This document shows, piece after piece, positions 28,734 to 42,005 of a DNA stretch of 64,000 nt. The first letter of the stretch is position 1; the number at the start of each line of letters is the position of its first letter. A program made the translations under genes and the position numbers. The DNA comes from Aptenodytes patagonicus (taxonomy: Eukaryota > Chordata > Aves > Sphenisciformes > Spheniscidae). The notes below the pieces were generated by a model. The model made no database searches and was not told the DNA's origin. It saw nothing but the letters and a program-made list of their open reading frames with translations. The stretch is from the NCBI RefSeq assembly GCF_965638725.1, contig NC_134949.1:50682151-50746150 (forward strand). The letters are read 5' to 3'.

Positions 28734-29509
28734 CCCCACCTGCATGAGGTCACAGTCAAAGAATTAAAATATTTTTTTCTGAACTGTGGAGGAAAGAGTT
28801 CTATTGTAATTCACCTGAGGTTTTGGGAGAGCAGTACATGGGTGGTTAATATTTTGCCTGACCCATTGCGAAGAACTAATAAAAGTAAAAGCTGTGCAGC
28901 TGCCCCTTCTAATCTGAGAACAAATCACAAAGGCAGGCACAAACAAAAGGCAGGTGAGTTCTCAACTGAGCGATTAGGAGGAGAACAAACAGGGGAAAAA
29001 AAGGTAAAGCAATCCACCCAACATCTTCGACAAAATTTAATCAGAAAAACAGTTTAGAAAGGGGCCGCAATTCTACTGAAAACAAAGTTTCAAATAACAA
29101 ACACCAATAAAAGTACAATATAAATAATAGCCTCAAGGCCAAAGTCTAGAGATTAGCAGAGCAATCAAAAAGAGCCAGAAACAAACAATCATAAGTCTGC
29201 GAAGCAGTCTGTCAAGCAAACAGCTCTCAAAACCAGATTTAGAAAACAAGCTCTGTGGAAGGAATGGTCTAAGGCTGACGGATAGAGCCAATATGTCCAC
29301 CCGGGCTGGGATTTCTTATTGAATGTCAATCTAATGAAACAAAAATACTTTTCCTAAAAAGCAACTACACATTGCCAGGATAAGGGATCATAAGGAACAG
29401 ATCAGAAGTTTGCTGCCATAATCTTAGTATTAAATAGAGCTATTCCCACTTGGCACTGAAAATTTTGTTGGTGTTGACTTATCCTTACTCTTAGGCAATA
29501 TATTAGAGC

Positions 29510-29530
29510 TGTACTGTGCGATACAGTACA
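29510..29530. repeat. perfect 8-bp inverted repeat, 5-nt loop
   Basis: TGTACTGT and ACAGTACA flank the loop GCGAT. No family is recognised. The core TACTGT/ACAGTA recurs in the hairpin at 35190-35214. Confidence 0.7.
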
Positions 29531-32044
29531 CATTAGACCAAGCAACAGCAATCAATACGCCTTTGGCATACAGTCAAAGAAAATACACACTGAGATTCAG
29601 CAGCCTTGCCCTGAGTATGGATCTGGGTACTTATTTGAGACAAAGTATGCAAAATGTCCCTTTTTTAATCTTCTGCACCCTCCTGAATTGACGAGATTCA
29701 GAGGCTACCGCAGCTCTCAGGCAATCGTAGACTTCTATTCTGGGGATAAAAGTGTCACAACATGACCGTTTGGTCATACATGACCCTGCCCTTGCCTGCA
29801 TGATCATAACACCCAGGACAGTAATATTTCAGAATAAGCCAGCCCTTGAATCTAGACAGTTGGCAAGTTGAATTTTATAATTGTGCATGAATATTCCAGA
29901 ATTTAGCTATCAAAAAATAATCATTTTCTGCCAAAAAATAAAAGCCAGAGCTGATCTCTATTTCCCCAAAATATTTATTCTGGCAGGTTCGACTTTCACC
30001 ACTTACTCTTTTTATGATGAGACCTCATTTCAAATCTCGCGTCGCACCTTCTCTGCTGAGGCACGCTGTTGCCACATTTGGCAGTGGCAAGCCCCAAACC
30101 TGCAAAGTCTGTGCATATTCTGAACTTTCTGGTGACAAACAGTGGCACTGAGGCTAGCAGAACTAACGACGTGCATGAAGACAAGTGCACATTTAATCAA
30201 GTATTTGCAGGGTCAGACCCCATTATAATATTATTAACACAGGATCATTTAACGGAGGGACCAGAAACTTTTCTTTGTGTTCAAAGAATAAATCCCCTAC
30301 TGTTTCAAAGCTCCTGAACAAATAGGGTTTTCATATTTGTCTGTGTCCGCTGTCTATTTTGGATCTTTGTCATTTACCCTGCCCCACATTCAGGCCTGGA
30401 GCAGCTGAGGGAAAAGTCTGGATGTGTTTATTTTTTTATTTCCCATGGAGCCGAGCCACGAGATAGTCCTCCCCAAAAGGAGACTAACCCTGATTGCATG
30501 ACTTATGGGATTGTAGTAAAAAAAAATAGCTCATTTTAAAGTTTACCCAAGAGCAGCGTCTCTTCAAGCAGCATGACCCTGTGGCTTCATTTAACATTTC
30601 TAGGACAGAGTCTGCAAGGTTAATGTGTTAAGACAGTAAAAACTTTCCCTTTGCCTCGGGCACATCACTTCTATTCAGCAAGGCAAATAATACCCCACCT
30701 ACAACAGCCTGCCCAGAAGCCCAAAGGCTGCACAGCAACAAGCCTCCATTTCTTCCCTGTCTCCTTGTCTCCTTGAGACTGACATTGCCTGGGTGCTGAA
30801 TAGCCTGGTGGGAAGAGTTCAATGCAGGGTTTGCACTTTCCCAGCCATTAGCCAGCTGCCACCGCATTTCATTATCTTAGGGGGTGCTTTTATACATCAA
30901 AGGCACTTCCAAACAGTGTGATGAAGTGGAAGTAACTGAGCTTGGTCCACGTTGCAAGTCACAGTATTATTTATTGTCGTTATTTTTTTGCGCCCATCTC
31001 GTGCCATCTGGCCTGCTAACTGTAAAGGCCAGTGTTGGAAAAAAGACTCAACACACCCCTCTCGGTTTCTTGGAGTGAATCCTGCTGAACAACTAGGCCT
31101 TGGAGCAACTGCCTGTTGTTGTTGGGACTCTATTGTTCTGCACAAGGAGCCCTCTAAAAAGCAAGGGGAAAAAAACAAAGGTAGCGCACAGGATCTCATG
31201 TGAAACAAAAGTAAGCAGAGCATGAAAAGCGACACTGAGATGGCTTTTTCTTTGCCTTCTTTCCGACATAGCCAAGAAATAGAGTTGAAAAAGGTTTTCT
31301 TTCAGTCTTCTAAAGAAGCTGCCTGTGAACAAGCCAAGGTAGTGGGTTTTGCATAAGACCGCCTCAGATCACTGTTCAGCTGTTTTAACTTACTCCAGCT
31401 TTTGTCTTATTATGGCTTTCTTTTAATGACAAAAGCCCATATGGTTGGTGATTTATTGTACTCCTCCAGAGTTTGAAACCTGCTTTCCATTACTGGAAAT
31501 ATCTAATTGATACATTCATAAAATCTTGAGAATTACATTAAAAGGTGAAAAAAAGCAAAATCTCTCTATGTGTCACAGACCGTTAATGAGAGGCTTAAAC
31601 AGGAGCTGTCAGTGGATGTATGATTAAGTTGCACTCTTATATGGTGGGTCAGTTTTACAGACCAGGGAATAAACTACAACATATTTCTACTTCTGCTGTG
31701 CCTGCCTGCCACCAAAATGCCCTGTTGCCAGAAAAATAAACTCAATAAGAAATGCTCATACTTCATACTGACATTTTATGGCATAGTTATTTTGGCTAAT
31801 GATTTATTTTACTTTCATTTAGCCATTAACTTGAGGCTTTAAAAATATAGTAGTTAGACTGTGAATGAGACAGGGCAATTGGCTGTGCAATGTCAGGATA
31901 GTATGGCTTGAAAAATGCCCCAGACATGCAGGTCATCACTTGCAGAACATTGGTTCTCTTTTTTACAGAATCACAACATTGTTTTGCATTTTTGCTTGCT
32001 TGCTATGAAAATAAACATTTAGTATGGTGAATTCTGGTGTATAA

Positions 32045-32142
32045 GGCCCTGATTCTGTAAACCAAGTCACGTAGGTAAAGCTTTTGCTCATACAGATTCC
32101 AAAGGTGAGTGTGCACGAAAAAGAGTTTGCAGCATCAGGGTC
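32045..32142 (+). mobile_element. candidate 98-bp MITE with imperfect terminal inverted repeats
   Basis: The left end GGCCCTGATTCTGTAAAC (32045-32062) and the right end GTTTGCAGCATCAGGGTC (32125-32142) are inverted repeats matching at about 15 of 18 positions. The flanking bases TAA (left) and AAA (right) could be a decayed 3-bp TWA target duplication, as made by PIF/Harbinger-type elements. The GGCCCTGATTC terminus resembles short palindromic MITEs common in reptiles and crocodilians. The element has no coding capacity. The inverted repeats are visible directly; family assignment is inference from memory. Confidence 0.5.
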
Positions 32143-35050
32143 AAATTTGGCAGCCCTTTAGTAGGCTTGATTAACTTAATTTGAGATTGGCGTGAATAGG
32201 GGCTGAGACAGTACAAGAATTTTAATTTTGTCCTGAAATCTCTTTTTGTTCTGTGCTCACTGCAGCTAACCTGTAGCTGTGAAATATGTCCCTGTAAGCT
32301 AGCAATTAGATTGCTATCTGAGATTGACTTGGAAACAGTAGTCAGAGAAGTCAAGCTACTGGCAGCCAACATCAAAACCAAAAATCCCTGACCTTGACTG
32401 TTCTTAATACAAAAGCCCTTTTCCTGCTGTTTTTGAATGAACGAACGAACAAGAGCCAGCAAATGATAGAGCAGACACTTTCTTCTGAAAAGATAAAGCA
32501 AATTTATTTTATTTTTGTATACAATCTGCTGCCCAAGCACAAAGACAGGAAGCAATATTGGGAAATTCTTAAAAATATGATTTATGCTGGATAGAGTGTC
32601 TTCCTTCTATCACTTGGAACAAATAGTGAGCCAAGAATTTCCTGAACTTTTGCAATTTGCTTGGAAAATGTGTTCTCCCTTCCTTGCTACCGCATTGTGA
32701 AGAAAGCATTTATTTCTAGTAGTAGGTTTTAAATTTCACTTAAAATAAAACTGCATCTTATACACTCTGCTCTGTCTCTACTCCTGCCATCCTGGCTTTC
32801 TTTGTAATGGGACTGAACAGGTGCTGCGACACAGCTCCATTTTCAAGCTGCACACAGATAATCTTCCCCATTTTAGAGCACGGCAGGCACCCCTTCTTGA
32901 GTAACCAACGCCATGCCACGCAAATGGAGAGAACAGTCACTAATAAAGAAGTCCTTTGCTCAGTTTTAGAAATATGAGCAAGCCAGATGTATCCAGTAAG
33001 TCTCCACCAGACAGATTTGTGAAGTGTCCCAAATGAGCTGCCCACAGGAGATTGAAGGCTCATGGGACAGATATTTTTATGCAGATGAACTAGGGGAATT
33101 GCTCAAAAGCAATATGGCCAATGCAAGTAGGTTTCCCATCTGCGTAAGGCAATAGGATAGCACCTCTTTTGTCTCTTCGATGAGCATTTATTCCCCATTC
33201 AGGACCAAATGTGTAAGACAGGGTCCCTCGATAGGCTGGACGGGCAGCATTTTACGCCAGTGGCCCCACAAGCTGTCGTTTGGGCTATGGCACCTGGACA
33301 AAATCCCCCTTAGGGAGGACAAGGCAGTGTGCAGTGTCTTCTGCTGAGAGGTGGGCAGCCAGCATGACCCCTCTCTATGGGGGTTTGGAGAAGGAAAATG
33401 CAGCTGACTAGCATGAAGCTGCAGGGCACAGGGCACCGAGCAGGCTGGGGAGTGGAGGGAAAGGCTCCAGGAGGGGCTTGTGCTCTGGAGAGGCAAGCAC
33501 TCTGTCTTGGCAGTATGTTTGTCTGGGGGGAGAGGCTAATTTCACCCTCTGATAAACTGGATTAGGGAAAAAGTCACTGAGTTAGCCTTCAGGCTCAGTT
33601 CCTCACCTGATGAAAGCAGGACCGGCTTTCATTGTCCCGCTGGAACGGAGCAGCAGCTGAGGACATGGCCCCCAGCATTTTCTGCCCTCCTGTGAGCTCT
33701 CCCCTGGCAGCGATGCTGTCAGACCCTTGCTGCGGGCAGGTGCACACTGAGGGCCAGATTGCAGCTTGCCCAAACACAGCTACCCCAGAGAGTGCGGTCC
33801 TTTCCAGCCCCCACTTCCCCCCTGCCATCCCGCGCGGCTGTCATATGGATGCTTTTCTTTGCCAGCTGGTTTGGAGCAACCCAAACTGCTACTGTGGCAT
33901 GGCTCTGGCGTGGTAGGAAGGAGAAAGGAGACTGGATCTGGTATTTCCTTGCTGCTATTGGGAAAACAGGGAGGAATTAGAAAGAGAAAATGCAAACAGC
34001 GCTGCATTCAGAGCTACATGTAGCTCTTCCCTTCCAGGAGAAAGGGGTAAGGTGGAAACATGCTGCAGCTCTCGGGATTGCCTGTCAAACCATGTAGCAG
34101 CCCTGGCTGAGAGCTGGTCAACCAGGTCCTAGATCTGATGGTCAGAGGGAAAAGAGAGTTCAAATGACGCATCCCATTCACTAAAACGATGATAAAAGTA
34201 GGCTCCCATGTGAAGATATGTTTCCTCTGCACTAGAATACCTTTAAATATCATGACAGCAAAGACTAGAGATGATAATAGTTCTCACTTTGTTTCAGATG
34301 TGGTAAACTAAAAGCAGCTTTCTTTAGCTTTGCATTTCATTAAAGGTCACCGTGAATTATGAATCTCTCTTCTGAACTACTCAGCTATTTCCACGCAGTG
34401 TCACTGTCTGGACAACCTTCCTAACACATCAACAGCTAACGAGCAATGACAATAAGTTATGAGGCACAATTCAAGGAAACAAAAAACAAAAATGGAAGGA
34501 TGTGAATTCTATGGAGCATACAAAGAAAAATGGGTGGGATGCTCGCTTCCTCAAATTGTGTATCAACTTCATAAGTTAGCTACAAATTATCCCCCATGAA
34601 AGGATGAGGGTATCATCTTACATCCCACCTTTGTGTTCTTTTTCCAGCGCTCCATTGTGGAACCAGATCTCTGCTTCTTCTGTTTGAAGAACTGTAATTT
34701 TTTTACATGGTTTTGGAACATAAAGTACAGTTGTTGAAATGATTCAGCACTAGTCTTGCAGCTGAGAAAATCAACAGATGCCTTCATAATATCTGAAAAA
34801 AAGACATCACATTGCAGACTTACACTAACTTATGCTCAAATGATACTGCTTAGACTATCTTTAGCAAGACAACAAATTAAGGATGAATTACAACATTGAA
34901 AACATCTTGAAAACAAAACAGATTTTTCACACAAGATCTTGCAGCATCTTTCAGTCAGGATGTCTGCATTTCTGAATGAGACATTTTTAATATATATTTT
35001 TAAAAGTTCTGGGTTTAGCTTCCTGTTACTTCATTGTCTCTTTTTTCCCT
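32143..35050. other. gene desert segment with a GC-rich patch; no gene recognised
   Basis: The segment is mostly AT-rich, but 33600-33930 is clearly GC-richer with about a dozen CpGs and open in several frames on both strands. It could be a small regulatory island or an old repeat, and no coding signature is visible. The open frame at 32088-32555 on the minus strand lacks an ATG at its 5' end. Confidence 0.5.
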
Positions 35051-35083
35051 AAAAAAAAAACAAAACAAAACAAAACAAAACAC
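35051..35083 (+). repeat. A10 followed by (CAAAA)n
   Basis: A run of ten A continues into CAAAA units. Similar AAAAC-rich patches lie near 26490, 26912 and 43609. It is simple sequence. Confidence 0.9.
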
Positions 35084-35160
35084 TTTCCTCTTTCTTTTTT
35101 TTAATCCAGATGTTTAATTTCTACATTGTCATTTATGTCTTCTGCTTTCAATAAGATACA

Positions 35161-35214
35161 TGCAACAGCTAAAAATGCTGTTGCACTGATATACTGTATG
35201 CAGTACACAGTATA
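35161..35214. repeat. two adjacent perfect hairpins
   Basis: The first hairpin has arms TGCAACAGC (35161-35169) and GCTGTTGCA (35177-35185) around a 7-nt loop. The second, four bases later, has TATACTGT (35190-35197) and ACAGTATA (35207-35214) around a 9-nt loop. Both stems are perfect. No known RNA gene, MITE or protein site explains the pair. Confidence 0.75.
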
Positions 35215-35268
35215 CCAAATGTGTTTGGTTTTAATGCTTAGCAGTTCTCAGTCATTAAGCTAAAGGAA

Positions 35269-35308
35269 TTATTTTATTTTATTTTATTTTATTTTATTTT
35301 ATTTTATT
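35269..35308 (+). repeat. (TTTTA)8 microsatellite
   Basis: Eight pentanucleotide TTTTA-type units form a 40-bp pure A/T array. Confidence 0.95.
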
Positions 35309-38300
35309 CAGGAAAAAAGGAAAACCCTGAATCTGTTTTAAGAAAATAATTTCTCCACTGTATCAAAAGGTTTGAAACATTGGTAAAATGCAGGTTTTCC
35401 AATTCTTTTCACAATAAGAAGTGACTCCATGTAAAAATACTGATTTACAGGCCCAATTTGTATATCTTTTGCTTCACAAATATGGACTTGTAAGATGAAA
35501 CAAATGTGTGATATCTATAAGATGGAATTTTCTAAGAAAATAATTATGTGTTTAGGAGACACTGAATTTATGTTACTGTAGGATAGATTAATTAAATACC
35601 ACCTTGCCATTACACCAAAGAACATATTTGTTTATTTTATTATACAAAATAGACACTTTCTCTAGACCAGGAAGTGTTGCAAATAGATATAAAAAGCATG
35701 GTTTTGTGTTGAAAGACAAAATAGCAAACATATGGTATAGTATTGCAAGACAAAGCAAAATAAATTAATTATTTTTTTCCATTGTTAGAATTTCATAAAA
35801 TAGATGCAAATTCAGAGTTAATCAAATCTAGAAACAAATTAAACTGAAAGAGGATGCTCTGTACCAAAGAAAATTTAGTTTGACAATGTTAAATAGATAG
35901 CTGGGATCTGTTGGGAATACATACCTTGGTTTCATCTGATTGACCTCACATCATTGCTATGGCACATAACTACACCTGACAGGTCATTGATTTGGCAGTA
36001 TGTAAAGTGGATCCTTAAGGAAATAGCTTGGCAGAGAGCAGCTTCCCATGTTTTTCACATACCCACAACAAAAATTCTACATTCATCACATGTGGAGAGG
36101 AAAGAAAAACAACGCTCTCACAAAAGGCTTTATAGAAAAGATGGTTAGCAACAGCCTCACGTGTCAATTAACAGATTTCAGGGCTCAGATCACAAAAATG
36201 ACAGATTAATATTGATTTCAAATTTCAGAATTAAAAAAGCAATATATTTTTTTCTCTTTTCAGCTCGGCTTTCACTCCACAACTCTAATAACCTTAACGC
36301 TTTTCATGCTTGGTCCTGCTTGATAATTTTGCCAGAAGTATGCAGCACACACACGTGCACAATAACAAAACCAAATTAGAATGCTATTTATTCTGCTGCC
36401 ACAAAAGCAATTTTACTCTACTTTGTGCCACCAAATGTACCACAATGTTTTCATCACCAGGTTAAAGAGAGTATGCCTAATGGCTTATACAGTCCTACTG
36501 CACAAGAACCCTATTCAAACATTTGCTCAAGTCATGCATGGTTTTAGTCACATGCATAATAGCCTACAGACAAAAGGCACAAGAGACAAGGAGGGCTTTA
36601 TGTATCAAAATGAAAGTAGTATTTCCCTGTGCTAATACAATGTAAACAACAGAGAGCTGCAGGATATCATATTAACACGACTTTTTGTGAAAGAGAAAGA
36701 ATGATTAATCATTACCTAAAAGCTACAGTACCTGTGTCTGGAGAGAACAAACACAAACAAAAATGATAATGAGAGACAAAACGTCGATTTAGATGTTAAC
36801 ATGAAAAATAACCAAACCTAATTTTTTGTACATGTTCACAATAAACTAAATTATATTAGATTAATCAGAAAGCTTTTTGTCAGGATATGAAAGAGCCACC
36901 TTTTTGGGTTTTTATTAGATAGATGGGCATGCTCACAATTTCAGAGAGAGACGTAAATAGGTAAAACATCACTATATATTGAAAGAAGTGTGTCGAGTGA
37001 TAGCATACTCCAACGTCCAATGCCTGCATAAAGCCTTATACATTAACATGGGGCAACTGCTCTGGAGTCAACACCACCCATAAAGTGTCACCCCAAAAAA
37101 AAAGAGTAGGGAGAGGGAAATTGTTAGGCAAAATCATCAGCTGATGTAAACTGACAGGACACGCACCCCCATTCACAGCAGCTGAAGCTGCACTTCACAG
37201 TAGCAAAGACAACTACAAAACTATGAGTGAAGACGGAGTAATCTGACCATATTCATAGACTGGACATGTAAGTCTTCTACGAATCTAGAGGGCAGGTCGC
37301 AGTCAACAGGGTTGTCTCAGATCAGATGCCTACTCAGTAACACAGGACTGGTTTCAGGATAAACTATGCCATTTTCCAAGCAAAAAGCAAAGAACCCATA
37401 GGTGATCCCCTCCTATGGATCAAGTTCTTGCTTCCAGCACGAAGACCATATAATGTACCTCTTCTACATGGTTCAATTATTCAAGAGTGCCAATAAAATT
37501 AAATGCTTAGAAAAGCCCAATTTTTGAATCTTGCTGATACAAAATGTTGCCTTAGAATATACATAAAACATGTACATAAAATACATCTATAGCATTTCCA
37601 TCTATAGATTCTGAAGCACAGTATGAATGAGATCAGTACTAGTATTCTCATTTTCAAAGAGGACAGCATCAGGAAAAGGGAAGTGAACTAGCCCCAGTCC
37701 CTCAGCAATCTGAAAATGAACCAAATGCTTTGTAGACCAAAACTTTCTGAGTCCAAGTATCATATCTACAAGAACATGTCATCTCCCTCAATACCAGACT
37801 GGGAACCCAGCTGACAAAAACCTCTCTATGGCAAAGAGCTGCATAATTCTACAAAGCAGTGCAAAATGGAAGTTCATTCCACACTGGAAAAAATGTTGAT
37901 TTATAGAAATGGAAACTTGCATGGTAATGTCTTACTTTTGATAAAATGTTCAAAAAGAAATAGTTTCTCAGGTCCAGAATAAAATTTTGATTGAAATGAA
38001 TAAGACAGGTCCCTAAAACAGCTTCATAGTTTGAATCCCCACATACAGTGTGAGTATTTCCCACTTAATATTTCATAGTCAGGCAGTTTTCACAGAGCCT
38101 TAGAAGACAGACTGGTGGCATGACGTTAATGGAAGAAGGGCTTCAGCATGAGCCTTCTGCCTCCCATTGAATGCCTCATCACCAGGCTATTAACTGTTCT
38201 GGTGAATTTATATCTGGTGTGCATGTGGCCCACAGCTTCAGTGTCAGGAGGACTGAATTTTTGAGGTCATATTTTTCAAATATTCTTCCAAGTGTTAATG

Positions 38301-41300
38301 CGAGATGATCTTGACTTATTCATTGCATGGGAATAAGAGGTCAACAAAATCCACCCCACCCCACCCCCCCCCCCGCGCAAAAGAAAAACCCAAATAACCA
38401 ACGAAATATGCAAAAAAGCCATAAGCCCTTGTTGGGTAGTAGACTACAGGATGATGCGGCCTTAGGAGGAAGCAGAGCTGCTGATCTGGCAGTTAGATAC
38501 CAGCACTGCCCTTTGCAGAGTGTTTTGCAGGATAGCTATCTGGCTGCTGCACACACAGATACACCCTCTTCTAAGGGAACATAACTATTCCTACACAGTG
38601 CATTTTTTTGCTTCTCATATCTTTCACATATTGCTACAAAACCTGAGCCTTGTTAAGAGATTATCTCTATTTACCACTACATGTAGTGTGCTTTATTGTC
38701 AACATATTTTTCAGACTGTCCATCTGCGTGCACTAGCATTTCTAAAATTAAACAAAAAACTTAAGACATGTGAAGTGGCAGTACCTACAGATTAACTATA
38801 TCCTCAGGAATTTAAAATATTAGAAAAGAATCAGCAATATTACCTTTCAGATACCGCTCCCAGCCTGCACTGTGTCACAGCTCAGTCAGTGCGGTTGTGT
38901 TTGCAGTGGGTTTAAGCTCACAGCAGAGCCACCCAGAAAGCCTGGCAGTCCCCAGAGCCTGCCCTGCCCATCGTGTTATTTTCCTTTTTCCTGTTTCCAA
39001 CTGGGAACAGTTGATCGGCTGTGCCCTGGCCACCTGATATCAGAAACAGACACGAAGCGAAGGAGGAAAACTTTGCCAGGACTCCAGATTTCTTCTCTTT
39101 CCTCCTGTGCTGCTTTGCGCAAGGGTTATACTGCCTGTGGACCCAAGTCCTAACTCACTTATCCAGACTGACCCTTGGATGAGCCTCATACCACCATTTG
39201 CAGGATATAAGCCTATATACAGTGTTTGAACAAGGCAAATGGAAACATGTTAAAGCTTGAAACAAAGGTTTTGACCTTGGCTTAACATTTGTGACAACAT
39301 TCTCAGATACAAGGTAACAGGCAGCTCCTTTATTTACCTTCGTACAAGGTGTGTAGGTATATTAACCTTAAGATTGCTCTTTTAGTACTGACAGAAACAA
39401 ATCACTTACTAATAAGTGAAATTTCCCATTAGCTTTTAAGACTAAGCTCTGCGGAGTGAAAATACAGTGTCTCCAAAAGTCAGCAATGAAACTATCATAA
39501 GCTTTACTGAATTGATCTTTAGGTTATAAGAACTATGAAGTACATGAAGAAGTAGGTTTTCATTTTCTTTAGGGATTTAGAGAAAATAATGAGAACACAG
39601 GTGAAATTACAACTGAGGTTTTGTTGTTGAGATTTTTTTCCCCTTTGTTTGCAAAAGAAAAAATAAACCTCTTAAAAACCTCTTTCAGAGATAGCAAAAA
39701 CTTTGCAAATTTGGATTGAGTGAATTAATTTGACAGGCTGAAATGAGGAAAAAAATCAGAGACATAGAAACCTTTGCTTTCCACATTTGCTAGTCAAACC
39801 ATGTAGGTTTCTGATTTTAGGATGTTTTCATTCAGAAAGCTGCTAAAGCTTTTTACAAGCAGCAAGAATTTTAGTGGATTTTGCTTTTGAGCAATTTGAA
39901 CACTTTTTTCCACTGTGTGGTTTGACCCCTAAATATATAATTTCCATAACATTGATTCTATAGATTATTTATTATGACATAACACTTGTGTAACCCTGAG
40001 AAACCAGCAAATTCATGTTTACCATGAACCTAATGCAGGAGAAGAATATACAAAGCCAGTTGCTTTCTCTGACATTCACACCTCTCTCGGCGGTTCCTCA
40101 CTGCTACCCAAAAGCAGTGCAAAACGACAAAGCTGTCCATAGAAGGAGATTTCTAATAAGCCTGGGCTCTCTGATGATGCAAACCTGGTGTAACATTTGC
40201 GGCGTTGCTCCCCAGGGCTGCTCCCAAGGCACATTTCTGCGGGAAGAGCCTCAAAAAGGCACAGGGTAGTGGCTTCTAAGAGGACAAAGCCACTTCTTTC
40301 ATCACCGAGATGGCAGTGCACAAGCTTTCAGGTCCCTGAAGTCCCTCTAGTCAAGCATGCCAAACTCTTTCAATATTGCAGTTTAAGCCCATTTTTAAAT
40401 GGCTGCTTCCCCCATTACAGCTGCAGGACACCGACATGCACCAACATGGGCAAAGATGACTATTTTGTATCAAGGAGCATGGACAGGAAAGGATGTCCAG
40501 GGCCTTTACTTCAGCCCCCTTTCCCTCACTGTGTTACAGGAACTGTATCATACAGCCTCTTCCACAAAAACTGATCAAAATCTCTGTGAATCTTTTATTT
40601 AAGAAAAATAATAAAACGTAATATTCCTGGCAAAGAAAATAAGGTGATTTCTGAGCCACCAAAAGGCCTAAACAAAATGTTGACATTAAACCCAACCGCA
40701 GCTGTAAGCTTCTAAAATTAACTGTTTCCCAATCACAACAATAAAATGCAGGGAGAACCATCATATGCTTATCAGTGGAACATCTGCAGGACTGAACGCA
40801 GGGATCACTTCCATGGATCTGACTGGCTCACAAAAATGCCCAGGTTACAACAACTTGGATTTGTTCAATAGCAATTGATGAAGTGTGAAAACGTGGCCAG
40901 TCCAGGTAGAAGACAAAAGCTTCTTGTTCATTTAGGCTTCTTGTCTGAATTTGTGTTTAAGCAAAAATAAATCAAATATGAGTTCTGTAACTGCTGAAAT
41001 AAGAAATGCACACCACAGTTAAGACTGGTGGATGTTAAGACTGTGTTCCTCTCCTGTCCCCTACAGCAGACCATACTACCATGTTTTGGTCAACATATGC
41101 AAAATGCTACTGCCTTTCAATCACATCTATTGAGCTTACATATCCCTTTACTTGGGGGACCCCCTCCGCCTAGAAGCTAGAGCCCAATCTCGGTTTTCAT
41201 TTCTAGTCACTAGTGTAGTTATGAAAATAAAAGACAAGATCAGTCAAGCTTCTGTCTTGAATCTGACCCAGGTAACTAATTTGCCACTATGAAGTGGCAA

Positions 41301-41987
41301 CTGATGCTCTGCACTTGCGAGATGCATTTGGGACTCTAATACATATCTAAACATGCATTGAAACAACTGTCCCTTGTAGACATTCAGTCACTTTTCCTAT
41401 ATAAACTCTGGGCATGTTTTTGTTTCCCTTTTGTATTTACCTTATCCTCTATTCACTAAACTGTGAGCCCAAAATGATAACATAACCTAAGCAAAAAACA
41501 GGCATCAAATCAATGAAAATGTTATTTTTGAAAGGTTACAATTTTAACAGTATCAAATAAGCAGGAAAAGCACCTTTGCCTTTCAGATTCCTTGAGCACC
41601 TCTCCCCTTCCTCCAGGCTTCCTATACCAGTTCAGGTGAATGTACAAAAGACTTCATTTTCACAGTACTTTACTATCTGTATGCTACTTTAGGTCTGCCC
41701 AAAGCAGAAGTTTTCTTGCATTCCTTCACTTCCATAGTAATAGAGGGGTTGACTACACTCAGAAAAGTGGAGTTACACCAAGTATTTCAAAAGGCATCGT
41801 TTATAGGTATATATAGATTGTCTAATCATGCAACTTTTTTAAAGAATCAGAGCTGAAAACAACTTAGTGATCCTTGAAAACAAAGGAAGTGTTTCTAAAT
41901 GTGTATGCATCATTGATGTTAATGGATGGAGGGTTCTTCCTCTCTAAGAAAAGGCTGATCCCTAAATACTCTTATAAAATATTTAAG

Positions 41988-42005
41988 TTTTTTTTTTTTT
42001 TTTTT
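41988..42005 (+). repeat. T18 run
   Basis: Eighteen uninterrupted T. It could be the antisense poly(A) of an old retroposed fragment, but no element body is recognisable next to it. Confidence 0.9.

Larger units (their letters stand above)
14069..32044. other. gene desert segment; no gene recognised
   Basis: Eighteen kilobases of mostly unique AT-rich sequence. It holds a T-rich run (21286-21306), a pyrimidine tract (24947-25075), a CA/poly-A run (28707-28733), hairpins at 25726-25745 and 29510-29530, and two strong splice-acceptor-like sequences ending at 26040 and 26140. No coding exon, tRNA or other RNA gene could be supported. The longest open frame with an ATG (24449-24925) is on the pyrimidine-rich strand and has the Ser/Pro/Leu-rich makeup expected from composition. 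Confidence 0.55.

Noticed and set aside
29986-29996. GGTTCGACTTT, resembling a tRNA B box
   Set aside because: There is no A box at the right distance and no cloverleaf can be drawn.
32088-32555. 155-codon open frame on the minus strand
   Set aside because: It begins with TTG, shows no recognisable domain, and no splice or promoter context supports it. Such lengths can arise by chance in 64 kb.
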